Shown piece after piece: positions 26,337-33,612 of a stretch of DNA of 64,000 bases. The notes under the pieces were generated by a model. That model searched no databases, had not been told where the DNA came from, and saw only the letters and a program-made list of their open reading frames with translations. Numbering within the stretch: the first letter of the stretch is position 1; every line of letters begins with the position of its first letter. This stretch comes from Thermus altitudinis (lineage in GTDB: Bacteria > Deinococcota > Deinococci > Deinococcales > Thermaceae). Made by a program: the position numbers and the translations under genes. The stretch covers positions 167,686-231,685 of the forward strand of contig NZ_JAKTNQ010000001.1 in the NCBI RefSeq assembly GCF_022760835.1, given 5' to 3'.

Positions 26337-27134
26337 ATGCTGCGCCTGGCGGTGTTGGGCTACCCTATTGCCCATTCCCTGTCCCCGGCCATGCATGGGC
26401 ATGCCTTGGCCTCCTTAGGCCTAAAGGGGAGGTATGAGGCCTGGGAGACGCCCCTCGAGGCCCTGGAGGAGCGTCTTAGGGTGGTGCGCCGGGAGTATCG
26501 GGGAGTGAACCTCACCATTCCCCTCAAGGAGGCGGCCTTCCCCCTTCTGGACTGGGTATCCCCGGAGGCTAGGGCCATAGGGGCGGTGAACACGGTGCTT
26601 TCCGTGGAGGGGAGCCTTCTGGGCTTCAACACCGACGCCCCAGGCTTTCTGGAAGCCCTGAAGGCCGGGGGGATTCCCCTGGTGGGCCCGGCCTTGGTCC
26701 TGGGGGCCGGGGGGGCAGGGCGGGCGGTGGCCTGGGCCTTGCGGGAGGCGGGCCTTAGGGTTTGGGTCTGGAACCGCACCCGGGAAAAGGCCCAGGCCTT
26801 GGCGGAGGAGTTGGGCCTCGAGGCTGTCCCCCTGGAGAAGGCCCCGGAGGCCCGGCTCCTCGTGAACGCCACCAGCGTGGGGCTTAAGGACCCAGGGGCC
26901 ACCCCCTTACCGGCCGCGCTTTTCCCCAAGGAAGGGGCGGCGGTGGACCTGGTCTACCGCCCCCTCTGGACCCGGTTTCTAAGGGAGGCCCAGGAGAGGG
27001 GCCTTCGGGTGCAGACGGGGCTTCCCATGCTGGCCTGGCAAGGGGCCTTGGCTTTCCGCATCTGGACGGGGTTCCTCCCCGACCCCCGGGGAATGGAGGA
27101 GGCGGCCCGCCGGGCCTTGGAGGAAGCGGCGTAG
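26337..27134 (+). CDS. aroE: Shikimate dehydrogenase
   Basis: 265 residues from the ATG at 26337. The substrate motif LGYPIAHSLSPAMH is at the N-terminus, NLTIPLKEAAF with its catalytic Lys follows, and VLGAGGAGRAVAWAL is the NADP-binding glycine loop, with NRTREKA as the phosphate-binding segment. It reduces 3-dehydroshikimate to shikimate in aromatic amino-acid synthesis. An in-frame ATG at 26313 adds eight unconserved residues and would lie upstream of the proposed -10. yigZ follows immediately. Confidence 0.96.
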   Translation: MLRLAVLGYPIAHSLSPAMHGHALASLGLKGRYEAWETPLEALEERLRVVRREYRGVNLTIPLKEAAFPLLDWVSPEARAIGAVNTVLSVEGSLLGFNTDAPGFLEALKAGGIPLVGPALVLGAGGAGRAVAWALREAGLRVWVWNRTREKAQALAEELGLEAVPLEKAPEARLLVNATSVGLKDPGATPLPAALFPKEGAAVDLVYRPLWTRFLREAQERGLRVQTGLPMLAWQGALAFRIWTGFLPDPRGMEEAARRALEEAA

Positions 27135-27713
27135 ATGGCCTACACCCTAGCGGACAAGGTGGTCCATGAGGAGACGGTCCAGAAGAGCCGCTTCATCGCC
27201 AAGGCGGCCCCGGTGGCCTCGGAAGAGGAGGCCTTGGCCTTTTTGGCGGCGAACCGCGAGCCCCAGGCCACCCATAACTGCTTTGCCTACAAACTGGGCC
27301 ACCTCTACCGTTTCTCCGACGACGGCGAGCCCACAGGCACCGCGGGCAAACCCATCCTTCACGCCATAGAGGCCCAGGGGCTGGACGGGGTGGTGGTCCT
27401 GGTGGTGCGCTACTTTGGGGGCATCAAGCTGGGGGCCGGGGGGTTGGTGCGGGCCTATGGGGGTGTGGCCGCCGAGGCCTTGCGGCGAGCTCCTAAGGTG
27501 CCCCTCGTGGCGTGGGAGGAGGTGCGCTTTTGGGTGCCTTTCTCCGAGGTGGGCCGGGTGCACGGGCTCTTACGCTCCCGCTCCCTTGCGGTGACGGAGG
27601 AATACCGGCCGGAAGGGGTGCGCTTTTGCGTGCGGCTTCCTGCCGGGGAAAAGGAGGAGGTTTTGCGGGAGGTGAGGAACCTCACCCGGGGGCAGGTCCG
27701 GGCAGAGGACTAG
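27135..27713 (+). CDS. yigZ: YigZ/IMPACT family protein
   Basis: 192 residues. The family signature is strong: SRFIAKAAPV, ATHNCFAYKLG, SDDGEPTGTAGKPI and VVRYFGGIKLGAGGLVRAYG. A second small ferredoxin-like domain ends the protein. The fold resembles ribosomal S5/EF-G domain IV, and the cellular role is not established. The ATG starts right after the aroE stop codon, so the genes are coupled, and polA follows after 15 bp. Confidence 0.93.
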   Translation: MAYTLADKVVHEETVQKSRFIAKAAPVASEEEALAFLAANREPQATHNCFAYKLGHLYRFSDDGEPTGTAGKPILHAIEAQGLDGVVVLVVRYFGGIKLGAGGLVRAYGGVAAEALRRAPKVPLVAWEEVRFWVPFSEVGRVHGLLRSRSLAVTEEYRPEGVRFCVRLPAGEKEEVLREVRNLTRGQVRAED

Positions 27714-27715
27714 GG

Positions 27716-27721
27716 TAGCAT
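27716..27721 (+). promoter_or_regulatory. -10-like TAGCAT, 7 nt before the polA ATG
   Basis: TAGCAT ends 7 nt before the ATG at 27729. It would give polA an internal leaderless promoter in addition to read-through from aroE-yigZ. AAGGG (27722-27726) just upstream of the ATG is an alternative weak ribosome site. Confidence 0.4.
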
Positions 27722-27728
27722 AAGGGCG

Positions 27729-30221
27729 ATGCTGCCCCTTTTTGAGCCCAAGGGCCGGGTCCTTTTGGTGGATGGCCACCACCTGGCCTACCGCACCTTC
27801 TTCGCCCTCAAGGGCCTCACCACCAGCCGCGGCGAGCCGGTGCAGGCGGTGTACGGCTTTGCCAAAAGCCTCTTGAAGGCCCTCAAGGAGGATGGCGATG
27901 TGGTGATGGTGGTTTTTGACGCCAAGGCCCCCTCCTTCCGCCACCAGGCCTACGAGGCCTACAAGGCGGGGCGGGCCCCTACGCCAGAGGATTTCCCCCG
28001 GCAGCTTGCCCTCATCAAGGAGCTGGTGGACCTTCTGGGGCTGGTACGCCTCGAGGTCCCAGGCTTTGAGGCCGACGACGTCTTGGCCACCTTGGCCAAA
28101 AGGGCGGAACGGGAAGGCTACCAGGTGCGCATCCTCACCGCCGACCGGGACCTCTACCAGCTCCTATCGGACCGGATCGCCATCCTGCACCCGGAAGGGT
28201 ACCTCATCACCCCCGAGTGGCTTTGGGAAAAGTATGGCCTGAAGCCCTCCCAATGGGTGGACTACCGGGCCCTGGCCGGGGACCCTTCCGACAACATCCC
28301 CGGGGTCAAGGGGATCGGGGAGAAGACGGCGGCCAAGCTGGTCCGGGAATGGGGGAGCCTGGAACACCTTTTGCGGAACCTGGACCAGGTGAAGCCCGCC
28401 CACCTTCGCGAGAAGATCCAGGCCCACCTGGAGGACCTGCAGCTTTCCTTGGAGCTTTCCCGGGTGCGCACGGACCTGCCCTTAGAGGTGGACTTTGCCC
28501 GGCGCCGGGAGCCGGATCGGGAGGCCCTTAGAGCCTTTTTGGAAAGGCTTGAGTTTGGCAGCCTCCTCCATGAGTTTGGCCTTTTGCAAAGCCCCATAGC
28601 GGCGGAGGAAGCCCCTTGGCCACCTCCCGAAGGGGCTTTCGTGGGGTTTGTCCTCTCCAGGCCTGAGCCCATGTGGGCCGAACTCAGGGCCCTGGCGGCG
28701 GCCTTGGAGGGGCGGGTGTACCGGGCGGAAAACCCGTTGGCCGCCCTGGGGGAGCTTGGGGAGGCCCGGGGCCTACTGGCCAAGGACCTGGCGGTGGTGG
28801 CTTTAAGGGAAGGGATCCCCCTGGTGCCTGGGGATGACCCCATGCTCCTCGCCTACCTTCTGGATCCCGCCAACACCACCCCCGAGGGGGTGGCCCGGCG
28901 CTACGGGGGGGAGTGGACGGAGGAGGCGGGGGAAAGGGCCCTTCTTGGCGAAAGGCTGCATGCCGCCCTCCGGGAGCGGCTTGGGGGGGAGGAGCGGCTA
29001 CTTTGGCTTTACCAGGAGGTGGAGAAACCCCTATCCTGGGTCCTGGCCCACATGGAGGCCACGGGGGTGCGGCTGGATGTGGCCTATCTGAGAGCCCTTT
29101 CCCTGGAGGTGGAGGCGGAGCTTAAGCGGCTGGAGGAGGAGGTCCATCGCCTGGCGGGGCACCCCTTTAACCTGAACTCCCGGGACCAGCTGGAAAGGGT
29201 CCTCTTTGACGAGCTGGGGCTTCCCCCCATCGGCAAGACGGAGAAGACGGGAAAGCGCTCCACCAGTGCTGCGGTCCTCGAGGCCCTGCGGCATGTCCAC
29301 CCCATCGTGGAGCACATCCTCCAGTACCGGGAGCTGGCCAAGCTGAAGGGCACCTACATTGACCCCCTCCCCGGCCTGGTCCACCCCAAGACGGGCCGGC
29401 TCCACACCCGCTTCAACCAGACGGCCACCGCCACCGGGCGCTTGAGCAGTTCCGACCCCAACCTGCAAAACATCCCCGTGCGCACCCCTTTGGGCCAGCG
29501 GATCCGCCGCGCCTTCATCGCGGAGGAGGGGTGGACCCTGGTGGCCTTGGACTATAGCCAGATAGAGCTCCGGGTTTTGGCCCATCTTTCCGGGGACGAG
29601 AACCTGATCCGGGTCTTCCAGGAGGGGCAGGATATCCACACCCAAACCGCCAGCTGGATGTTTGGGGTGCCTCCCGAGGCCGTGGACCCCCTGATGCGCC
29701 GGGCGGCCAAGACCATCAACTTCGGCGTGCTCTACGGGATGTCCGCCCACCGGCTTTCGGGGGAGCTTTCCATCCCCTACGAAGAGGCGGTGGCCTTCAT
29801 AGAGCGCTACTTCCACAGCTACCCCAAGGTGCGGGCTTGGATTGAGAGGACCCTACAGGAGGGGCGGGAGCGGGGCTATGTGGAAACCCTTTTTGGCCGT
29901 AGGCGTTACGTGCCCGACCTTACCTCCCGGGTCAAGAGCATCCGGGAGGCCGCGGAGCGCATGGCCTTCAACATGCCGGTGCAGGGGACGGCGGCGGATC
30001 TCATGAAGCTGGCCATGGTGAGGCTCTTCCCCAGGCTGGAGGCCCTGGGGGCTCGGATGCTTCTCCAGGTGCATGACGAGCTGGTGCTCGAGGCCCCCAA
30101 GGACCGGGCGGAGGAGGTGGCCCAAGAGGCCAAGGGGATCATGGAGGGGGTGTGGCCCTTGGCGGTGCCCCTGGAGGTGGAGGTGGGCATCGGGGAGGAC
30201 TGGCTTTCCGCCAAGGCCTAG
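27729..30221 (+). CDS. polA: DNA polymerase I (Taq type)
   Basis: 830 residues, co-linear with Taq and Tth polymerase. Residues 1 to about 290 are the 5' nuclease with VDGHHLAYRTF and GFEADDVLATLAK. The middle domain (about 290-420) keeps the exonuclease fold but lacks the DxE metal ligands, so proofreading is absent, as in other Thermus enzymes. The polymerase domain has motif A LDYSQIELR, motif B RRAAKTINFGVLYG with Phe at the dideoxy-discriminating position, and motif C QVHDELV. It fills gaps and matures Okazaki fragments. It starts at MLPLFEPKGR, without the 2-4 extra residues seen in Taq or Tth. Confidence 0.99.
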   Translation: MLPLFEPKGRVLLVDGHHLAYRTFFALKGLTTSRGEPVQAVYGFAKSLLKALKEDGDVVMVVFDAKAPSFRHQAYEAYKAGRAPTPEDFPRQLALIKELVDLLGLVRLEVPGFEADDVLATLAKRAEREGYQVRILTADRDLYQLLSDRIAILHPEGYLITPEWLWEKYGLKPSQWVDYRALAGDPSDNIPGVKGIGEKTAAKLVREWGSLEHLLRNLDQVKPAHLREKIQAHLEDLQLSLELSRVRTDLPLEVDFARRREPDREALRAFLERLEFGSLLHEFGLLQSPIAAEEAPWPPPEGAFVGFVLSRPEPMWAELRALAAALEGRVYRAENPLAALGELGEARGLLAKDLAVVALREGIPLVPGDDPMLLAYLLDPANTTPEGVARRYGGEWTEEAGERALLGERLHAALRERLGGEERLLWLYQEVEKPLSWVLAHMEATGVRLDVAYLRALSLEVEAELKRLEEEVHRLAGHPFNLNSRDQLERVLFDELGLPPIGKTEKTGKRSTSAAVLEALRHVHPIVEHILQYRELAKLKGTYIDPLPGLVHPKTGRLHTRFNQTATATGRLSSSDPNLQNIPVRTPLGQRIRRAFIAEEGWTLVALDYSQIELRVLAHLSGDENLIRVFQEGQDIHTQTASWMFGVPPEAVDPLMRRAAKTINFGVLYGMSAHRLSGELSIPYEEAVAFIERYFHSYPKVRAWIERTLQEGRERGYVETLFGRRRYVPDLTSRVKSIREAAERMAFNMPVQGTAADLMKLAMVRLFPRLEALGARMLLQVHDELVLEAPKDRAEEVAQEAKGIMEGVWPLAVPLEVEVGIGEDWLSAKA

Positions 30222-30366
30222 GGGCGGTAGGCCTCCTCCGGGGTGGGCTCCATCTCCGGGCAGGGAAGGCGGATGCGGGACCCTACTGGAGGCGCAGGCG
30301 GGCCTCGAGGACCCGGAGCCCCCAGGCCAAAGCTGTGCCCCTCGGGTGACCTGGGGGGCCTTGGGG

Positions 30367-30372
30367 TATAGT
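30367..30372 (+). promoter_or_regulatory. -10 TATAGT, 7 nt before the glmM ATG
   Basis: TATAGT (five of six consensus bases) ends 7 nt before the ATG at 30380, and no Shine-Dalgarno separates them. A leaderless glmM transcript is the natural reading. In the rest of the polA-glmM gap (30222-30366) I see no gene. Confidence 0.55.
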
Positions 30373-30379
30373 CTTCCCC

Positions 30380-31681
30380 ATGAGGCGTTACTTTGGCACC
30401 GACGGGGTGCGGGGGGAGGCGGGCAAGCCCCCCCTGACCCCCGGGTTCGTCCTCAGGCTTGGCCAGGCGGCGGGGGCCTACTTCCGCCAAGTGGACCCTA
30501 GGCCGGTGGTCCTTCTGGCCAAGGACACCCGGGAGTCCAGCGACCTCCTGGAGGCCGCCTTGGCGGCGGGGCTCATGAGCCAGGGGGTCCGGGTGGAGCA
30601 CCTGGGGGTGCTACCCACCCCCGGGCTTGCCTACCTGACCCGGCACCTTAAGGCCAGCGCCGGGGCCATGATCTCCGCCAGCCACAACCCCTACCAGGAC
30701 AACGGCATCAAGTTTTTTGGGCCCGAGGGGGAGAAACTTCCCGATCCGGTGGAGGAAGAGATAGAAGCCCTCCTGGAGGAGGACCATCCCACCCGGGGTA
30801 TCGGCACCGTGGGGGATTTCCGGGAAGCGGAGAGGATGTATCTGGACTTCCTCCTCTCCCACGCCCCCGACCTTTCGGGCCTCAAGGTGGGCCTGGACCT
30901 GGCCCACGGGGCCACCTACCGCCTGGGTCCGAAGCTTTTCCAACGGGCGGGGGCCGAGGTGATGGCCTTCTTCAACACCCCCGATGGGCGCAACATCAAC
31001 AAGGGGTGTGGCGCCACGGATCCCGAGGCCCTTTCCCGCTTCGTGGTGGAGCTGGGTCTGGACCTGGGCATCGCCTGGGATGGGGATGGGGACCGGGTGC
31101 AGTTCCTGGACCGCAAGGGCCGGCTTTTCCATGGGGACCACATCCTCTACCTCGCGGCCTTGGCCTATGGGGAAAAGGGGGTGGTGGGTACGGTGATGAG
31201 CAACATGGGCCTCGAGGTGGCCCTGAGGGAAAAGGGCCTTAGCTTCCACCGGGCGGCGGTGGGGGACCGGTACGTCCTGGAGGTGATGAAGGAGAAAGGG
31301 CTTTACCTGGGCGGGGAACCCTCGGGCCACGTGATCTTTCTCCGGCACCATACCACGGGGGATGGTCTTCTCACCGCCCTCCTCACCCTCAAGGCCCTGC
31401 GGGCCTTGGGAGGGGATCTTGCCGAATGGTACGAGGCCTTGCCCATGTACCCCCAGGTGCTTTTGAACGTCCGGGTCTCGGACAAGAAGAAGGTCATGGA
31501 CCATCCGAGGCTCCAGGAGGCGGTGCGGGAGGCCGAGGAAAGGCTTGAGGGCTTCGGCCGGGTGAACGTACGCCCTTCGGGCACCGAGCCCGTGGTGCGG
31601 GTGATGGTGGAGGCCAAGGAGGGGGCCGAGGAGGTGGCCCGGGAGCTCGCGGATCTGGTTTCCCGCTTGGACCGGGAGTAA
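30380..31681 (+). CDS. glmM: Phosphoglucosamine mutase
   Basis: 433 residues. The opening YFGTDGVRGEAG is the GlmM signature. The phosphoserine loop GAMISASHNP places the catalytic Ser at about 101, DGDGDR (234-239) is the Mg2+ site, GEPSGH the sugar-specificity loop, and RPSGTEPVVRVM the phosphate-binding domain 4. It converts glucosamine-6-P to glucosamine-1-P for peptidoglycan synthesis. It leads the glmM-rbfA-ybgC group. Confidence 0.97.
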   Translation: MRRYFGTDGVRGEAGKPPLTPGFVLRLGQAAGAYFRQVDPRPVVLLAKDTRESSDLLEAALAAGLMSQGVRVEHLGVLPTPGLAYLTRHLKASAGAMISASHNPYQDNGIKFFGPEGEKLPDPVEEEIEALLEEDHPTRGIGTVGDFREAERMYLDFLLSHAPDLSGLKVGLDLAHGATYRLGPKLFQRAGAEVMAFFNTPDGRNINKGCGATDPEALSRFVVELGLDLGIAWDGDGDRVQFLDRKGRLFHGDHILYLAALAYGEKGVVGTVMSNMGLEVALREKGLSFHRAAVGDRYVLEVMKEKGLYLGGEPSGHVIFLRHHTTGDGLLTALLTLKALRALGGDLAEWYEALPMYPQVLLNVRVSDKKKVMDHPRLQEAVREAEERLEGFGRVNVRPSGTEPVVRVMVEAKEGAEEVARELADLVSRLDRE

Positions 31682-31688
31682 GCTTTAG

Positions 31689-31979
31689 GTGGTGAGTTAC
31701 GGAAGGGCCCACCTCGAGGAGCGCCTTAAGCGGGCGCTGGCCGAGGCCATCCATGGCCTGGAAGACCCCCGGCTCTTTCTCCTCACCGTGGAAGCGGTGC
31801 GCCTTTCCCCCGACGGCAGAGTCCTTACGGTGTACGTGGAAGCTTTCCGTGACGAGGAAAGGGCCTTGGCGGCCTTGGGCCACGCCGAGAGAAGGCTCCT
31901 TTCCGCCATCGCCCGGCGGGTGCGCCTGCGCCACCTGCCTCGCCTGGAGTTTGTGCCGTGGAGAGCGAGACCCGCATAA
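31689..31979 (+). CDS. rbfA: Ribosome-binding factor A
   Basis: 96 residues, a small KH-type domain. AHLEERLKRALAEAI, DPRLFLLTVEAVRLSPDG and the closing LPRLEFVPW are characteristic of RbfA, which helps the 30S subunit mature and adapt to cold. The start is one of two consecutive GTG codons (31689, 31692). It begins 7 bp after glmM, and its end overlaps the next gene by 22 bp. Confidence 0.93.
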   Translation: MVSYGRAHLEERLKRALAEAIHGLEDPRLFLLTVEAVRLSPDGRVLTVYVEAFRDEERALAALGHAERRLLSAIARRVRLRHLPRLEFVPWRARPA

Positions 31980-32356
31980 AGGTGCGGTATGCGGAGACCG
32001 ACCAGATGGGGGTGGTCCACCACTCCGTGTATGCGGTGTACTTGGAGGCGGCCCGGGTGGAGTTTCTGGAGAAGGCGGGCCTGCCCTACCACCAGGTGGA
32101 GGCCAGGGGGGTGTTTTTCCCCGTGGTGGAGCTGGGCCTAACCTTTCGCGCCCCCGCCCGCTTTGGGGAGGAGGTTTTGGTGCGAACCCGCCTGGCCCAG
32201 CTTTCCCGGCGGGACCTCCTTTTCCGCTACCGGGTGGAACGGGGCGGGGCCCTTCTGGCCCAAGGCTTTACCCGGCATCTGTGCCAGGTGGGGGAGAAGG
32301 CTGGCCGCATTCCGGAGGACATCTACCAAGCCTTGAGTGTGCTACACTTAGGATAG
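31958..32356 (+). CDS. YbgC/4-hydroxybenzoyl-CoA thioesterase-like hotdog protein
   Basis: 132 residues from a GTG at 31958, with CTGGAG 7 nt upstream. VRYAETDQMGVVHHSVY holds the catalytic Asp of the hotdog thioesterase motif (YxDTDxxGxVxHxxY), followed by the long helix YLEAARVEFL. These enzymes hydrolyse short or aromatic acyl-CoA and acyl-ACP. It overlaps rbfA by 22 bp, so it is translated together with it. The physiological substrate is not evident. Confidence 0.9.
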   Translation: MESETRIKVRYAETDQMGVVHHSVYAVYLEAARVEFLEKAGLPYHQVEARGVFFPVVELGLTFRAPARFGEEVLVRTRLAQLSRRDLLFRYRVERGGALLAQGFTRHLCQVGEKAGRIPEDIYQALSVLHLG

Positions 32357-32359
32357 CAT
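32354..32359 (+). promoter_or_regulatory. -10-like TAGCAT, 7 nt before the aminotransferase ATG
   Basis: TAGCAT ends 7 nt before the ATG at 32367. TTGAGT at 32333-32338 could be a -35 with a short 15-bp spacer. No Shine-Dalgarno precedes the ATG. Confidence 0.45.
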
Positions 32360-32366
32360 TGTGGGC

Positions 32367-33611
32367 ATGAGCCACGACCCCTTCACGCTTTTTGAGCGCC
32401 ACATCAACCCTGGACTGGCAGGCCTCCTCCGCTTCACCGGTCTGGACCGGATAGAGTCCTATGCGGAAGGCCCGTACGTCTGGGATACCACGGGTAAGCG
32501 CTACCTGGACTTCTTGGGCCTCTACGGCACCTTGAACCTGGGCCACCGCCATCCCCGGGTGGTGGAGGCGGTTAGGGCCCAACTGGAGCGCATGCCCATG
32601 TCGGTGCGGGTTTTGGTGTCCGAGCCCACGGCCAGGCTGGCGGCCAAACTGGCGGAGATCACGCCCGAGGGCTTGGAGATGGTCTTTTTCGGCAACTCGG
32701 GGGCGGAGGCGGTGGAGGCGGCCATCAAGCTGGCCCGGGCCTACACGGGGAAGCCGGGCATCGTCACCACCGAGGGGGGGTTTCACGGCAAGACCATGGG
32801 GGCCCTTTCCCTCACCCCCAGGCCCCAGTACCAAGACCCCGCCAAGCCCCTGCTCCCCGGGGTCAAGGTGGTGCCCTATGGGGACCTGGAGGCCTTGGGG
32901 GCGGCCATAGACGGGGAGACGGCCGCGGTGATCGTGGAGCCCATCCAGGGAGAGGGGGGCATCCGGGTGCCCCCCGAAGGGTACCTCAAGGGGGTGCGGG
33001 AGCTAACCCGGAAAAAGGGTGTTCTCATGATCGCCGACGAGGTGCAGACCGGCCTTGGGCGCACGGGGAGGCTTTTTGGGGTGGACTGGGAGGAGGTGGC
33101 CCCCGACCTCATGACCCTGGCCAAGGCCTTGGGGGGTGGGGTGATGCCCATCGGGGCCTGCGTGGGTAGGAGGGAGGTCTTTGAGATCTTCCGGCAAAAC
33201 CCCCTCTTCCACTCCTCCACCTTTGGTGGCAACCCCTTGGCGGCGGCGGCGGCCTTGGCGGCCATAGAGGTGACCCTGGAGGAGAACCTGCCGCAAAGGG
33301 CCTTGGAGATGGGAAGGCACCTGATGGAGGGCCTCCAGGCCCTTAAGGCCCAGTACCCTCACCTCATAGAGGAGGTCCGGGGCCGGGGCCTGATGCTGGG
33401 GGTGGAGTTTACCGATGCGGACATCGGTGCCCTGGTGGTGGCGGAGCTGGCGGAGAGGGGGGTGATCACCGCCTTTGGCCTCAATAACCCCAAGGTGGTG
33501 CGCCTCGAGCCCCCCCTGATCATCGGCAAGGAGCATGTGGACGAGGCCCTTACGGCCTTCTCGGAGAGCCTGAAGGCCACGGAGAAGGCCCTGGAGGGCC
33601 TCCTGGGATAG
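32367..33611 (+). CDS. Class III PLP-dependent aminotransferase
   Basis: 414 residues from the ATG at 32367; a GTG at 32361 is in frame but sits inside the promoter spacing. FFGNSGAEAVEAAIKLAR, GGFHGKT, VEPIQGEGG, IADEVQTGLGRTG (Asp 224 binding the PLP ring nitrogen) and TLAKALGGG (Lys 253, Schiff base) define the class. This group covers acetylornithine, 4-aminobutyrate, lysine and putrescine aminotransferases, and the sequence alone does not settle the substrate. rnr begins 1 bp after its stop. Confidence 0.93.
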   Translation: MSHDPFTLFERHINPGLAGLLRFTGLDRIESYAEGPYVWDTTGKRYLDFLGLYGTLNLGHRHPRVVEAVRAQLERMPMSVRVLVSEPTARLAAKLAEITPEGLEMVFFGNSGAEAVEAAIKLARAYTGKPGIVTTEGGFHGKTMGALSLTPRPQYQDPAKPLLPGVKVVPYGDLEALGAAIDGETAAVIVEPIQGEGGIRVPPEGYLKGVRELTRKKGVLMIADEVQTGLGRTGRLFGVDWEEVAPDLMTLAKALGGGVMPIGACVGRREVFEIFRQNPLFHSSTFGGNPLAAAAALAAIEVTLEENLPQRALEMGRHLMEGLQALKAQYPHLIEEVRGRGLMLGVEFTDADIGALVVAELAERGVITAFGLNNPKVVRLEPPLIIGKEHVDEALTAFSESLKATEKALEGLLG

Positions 33612-33612
33612 G

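Noticed and set aside
30222..30366. A short gene or RNA between polA and glmM
   Set aside because: Only 145 bp without an open frame of proper codon use, and without T-tract hairpins. I see nothing beyond the glmM promoter.
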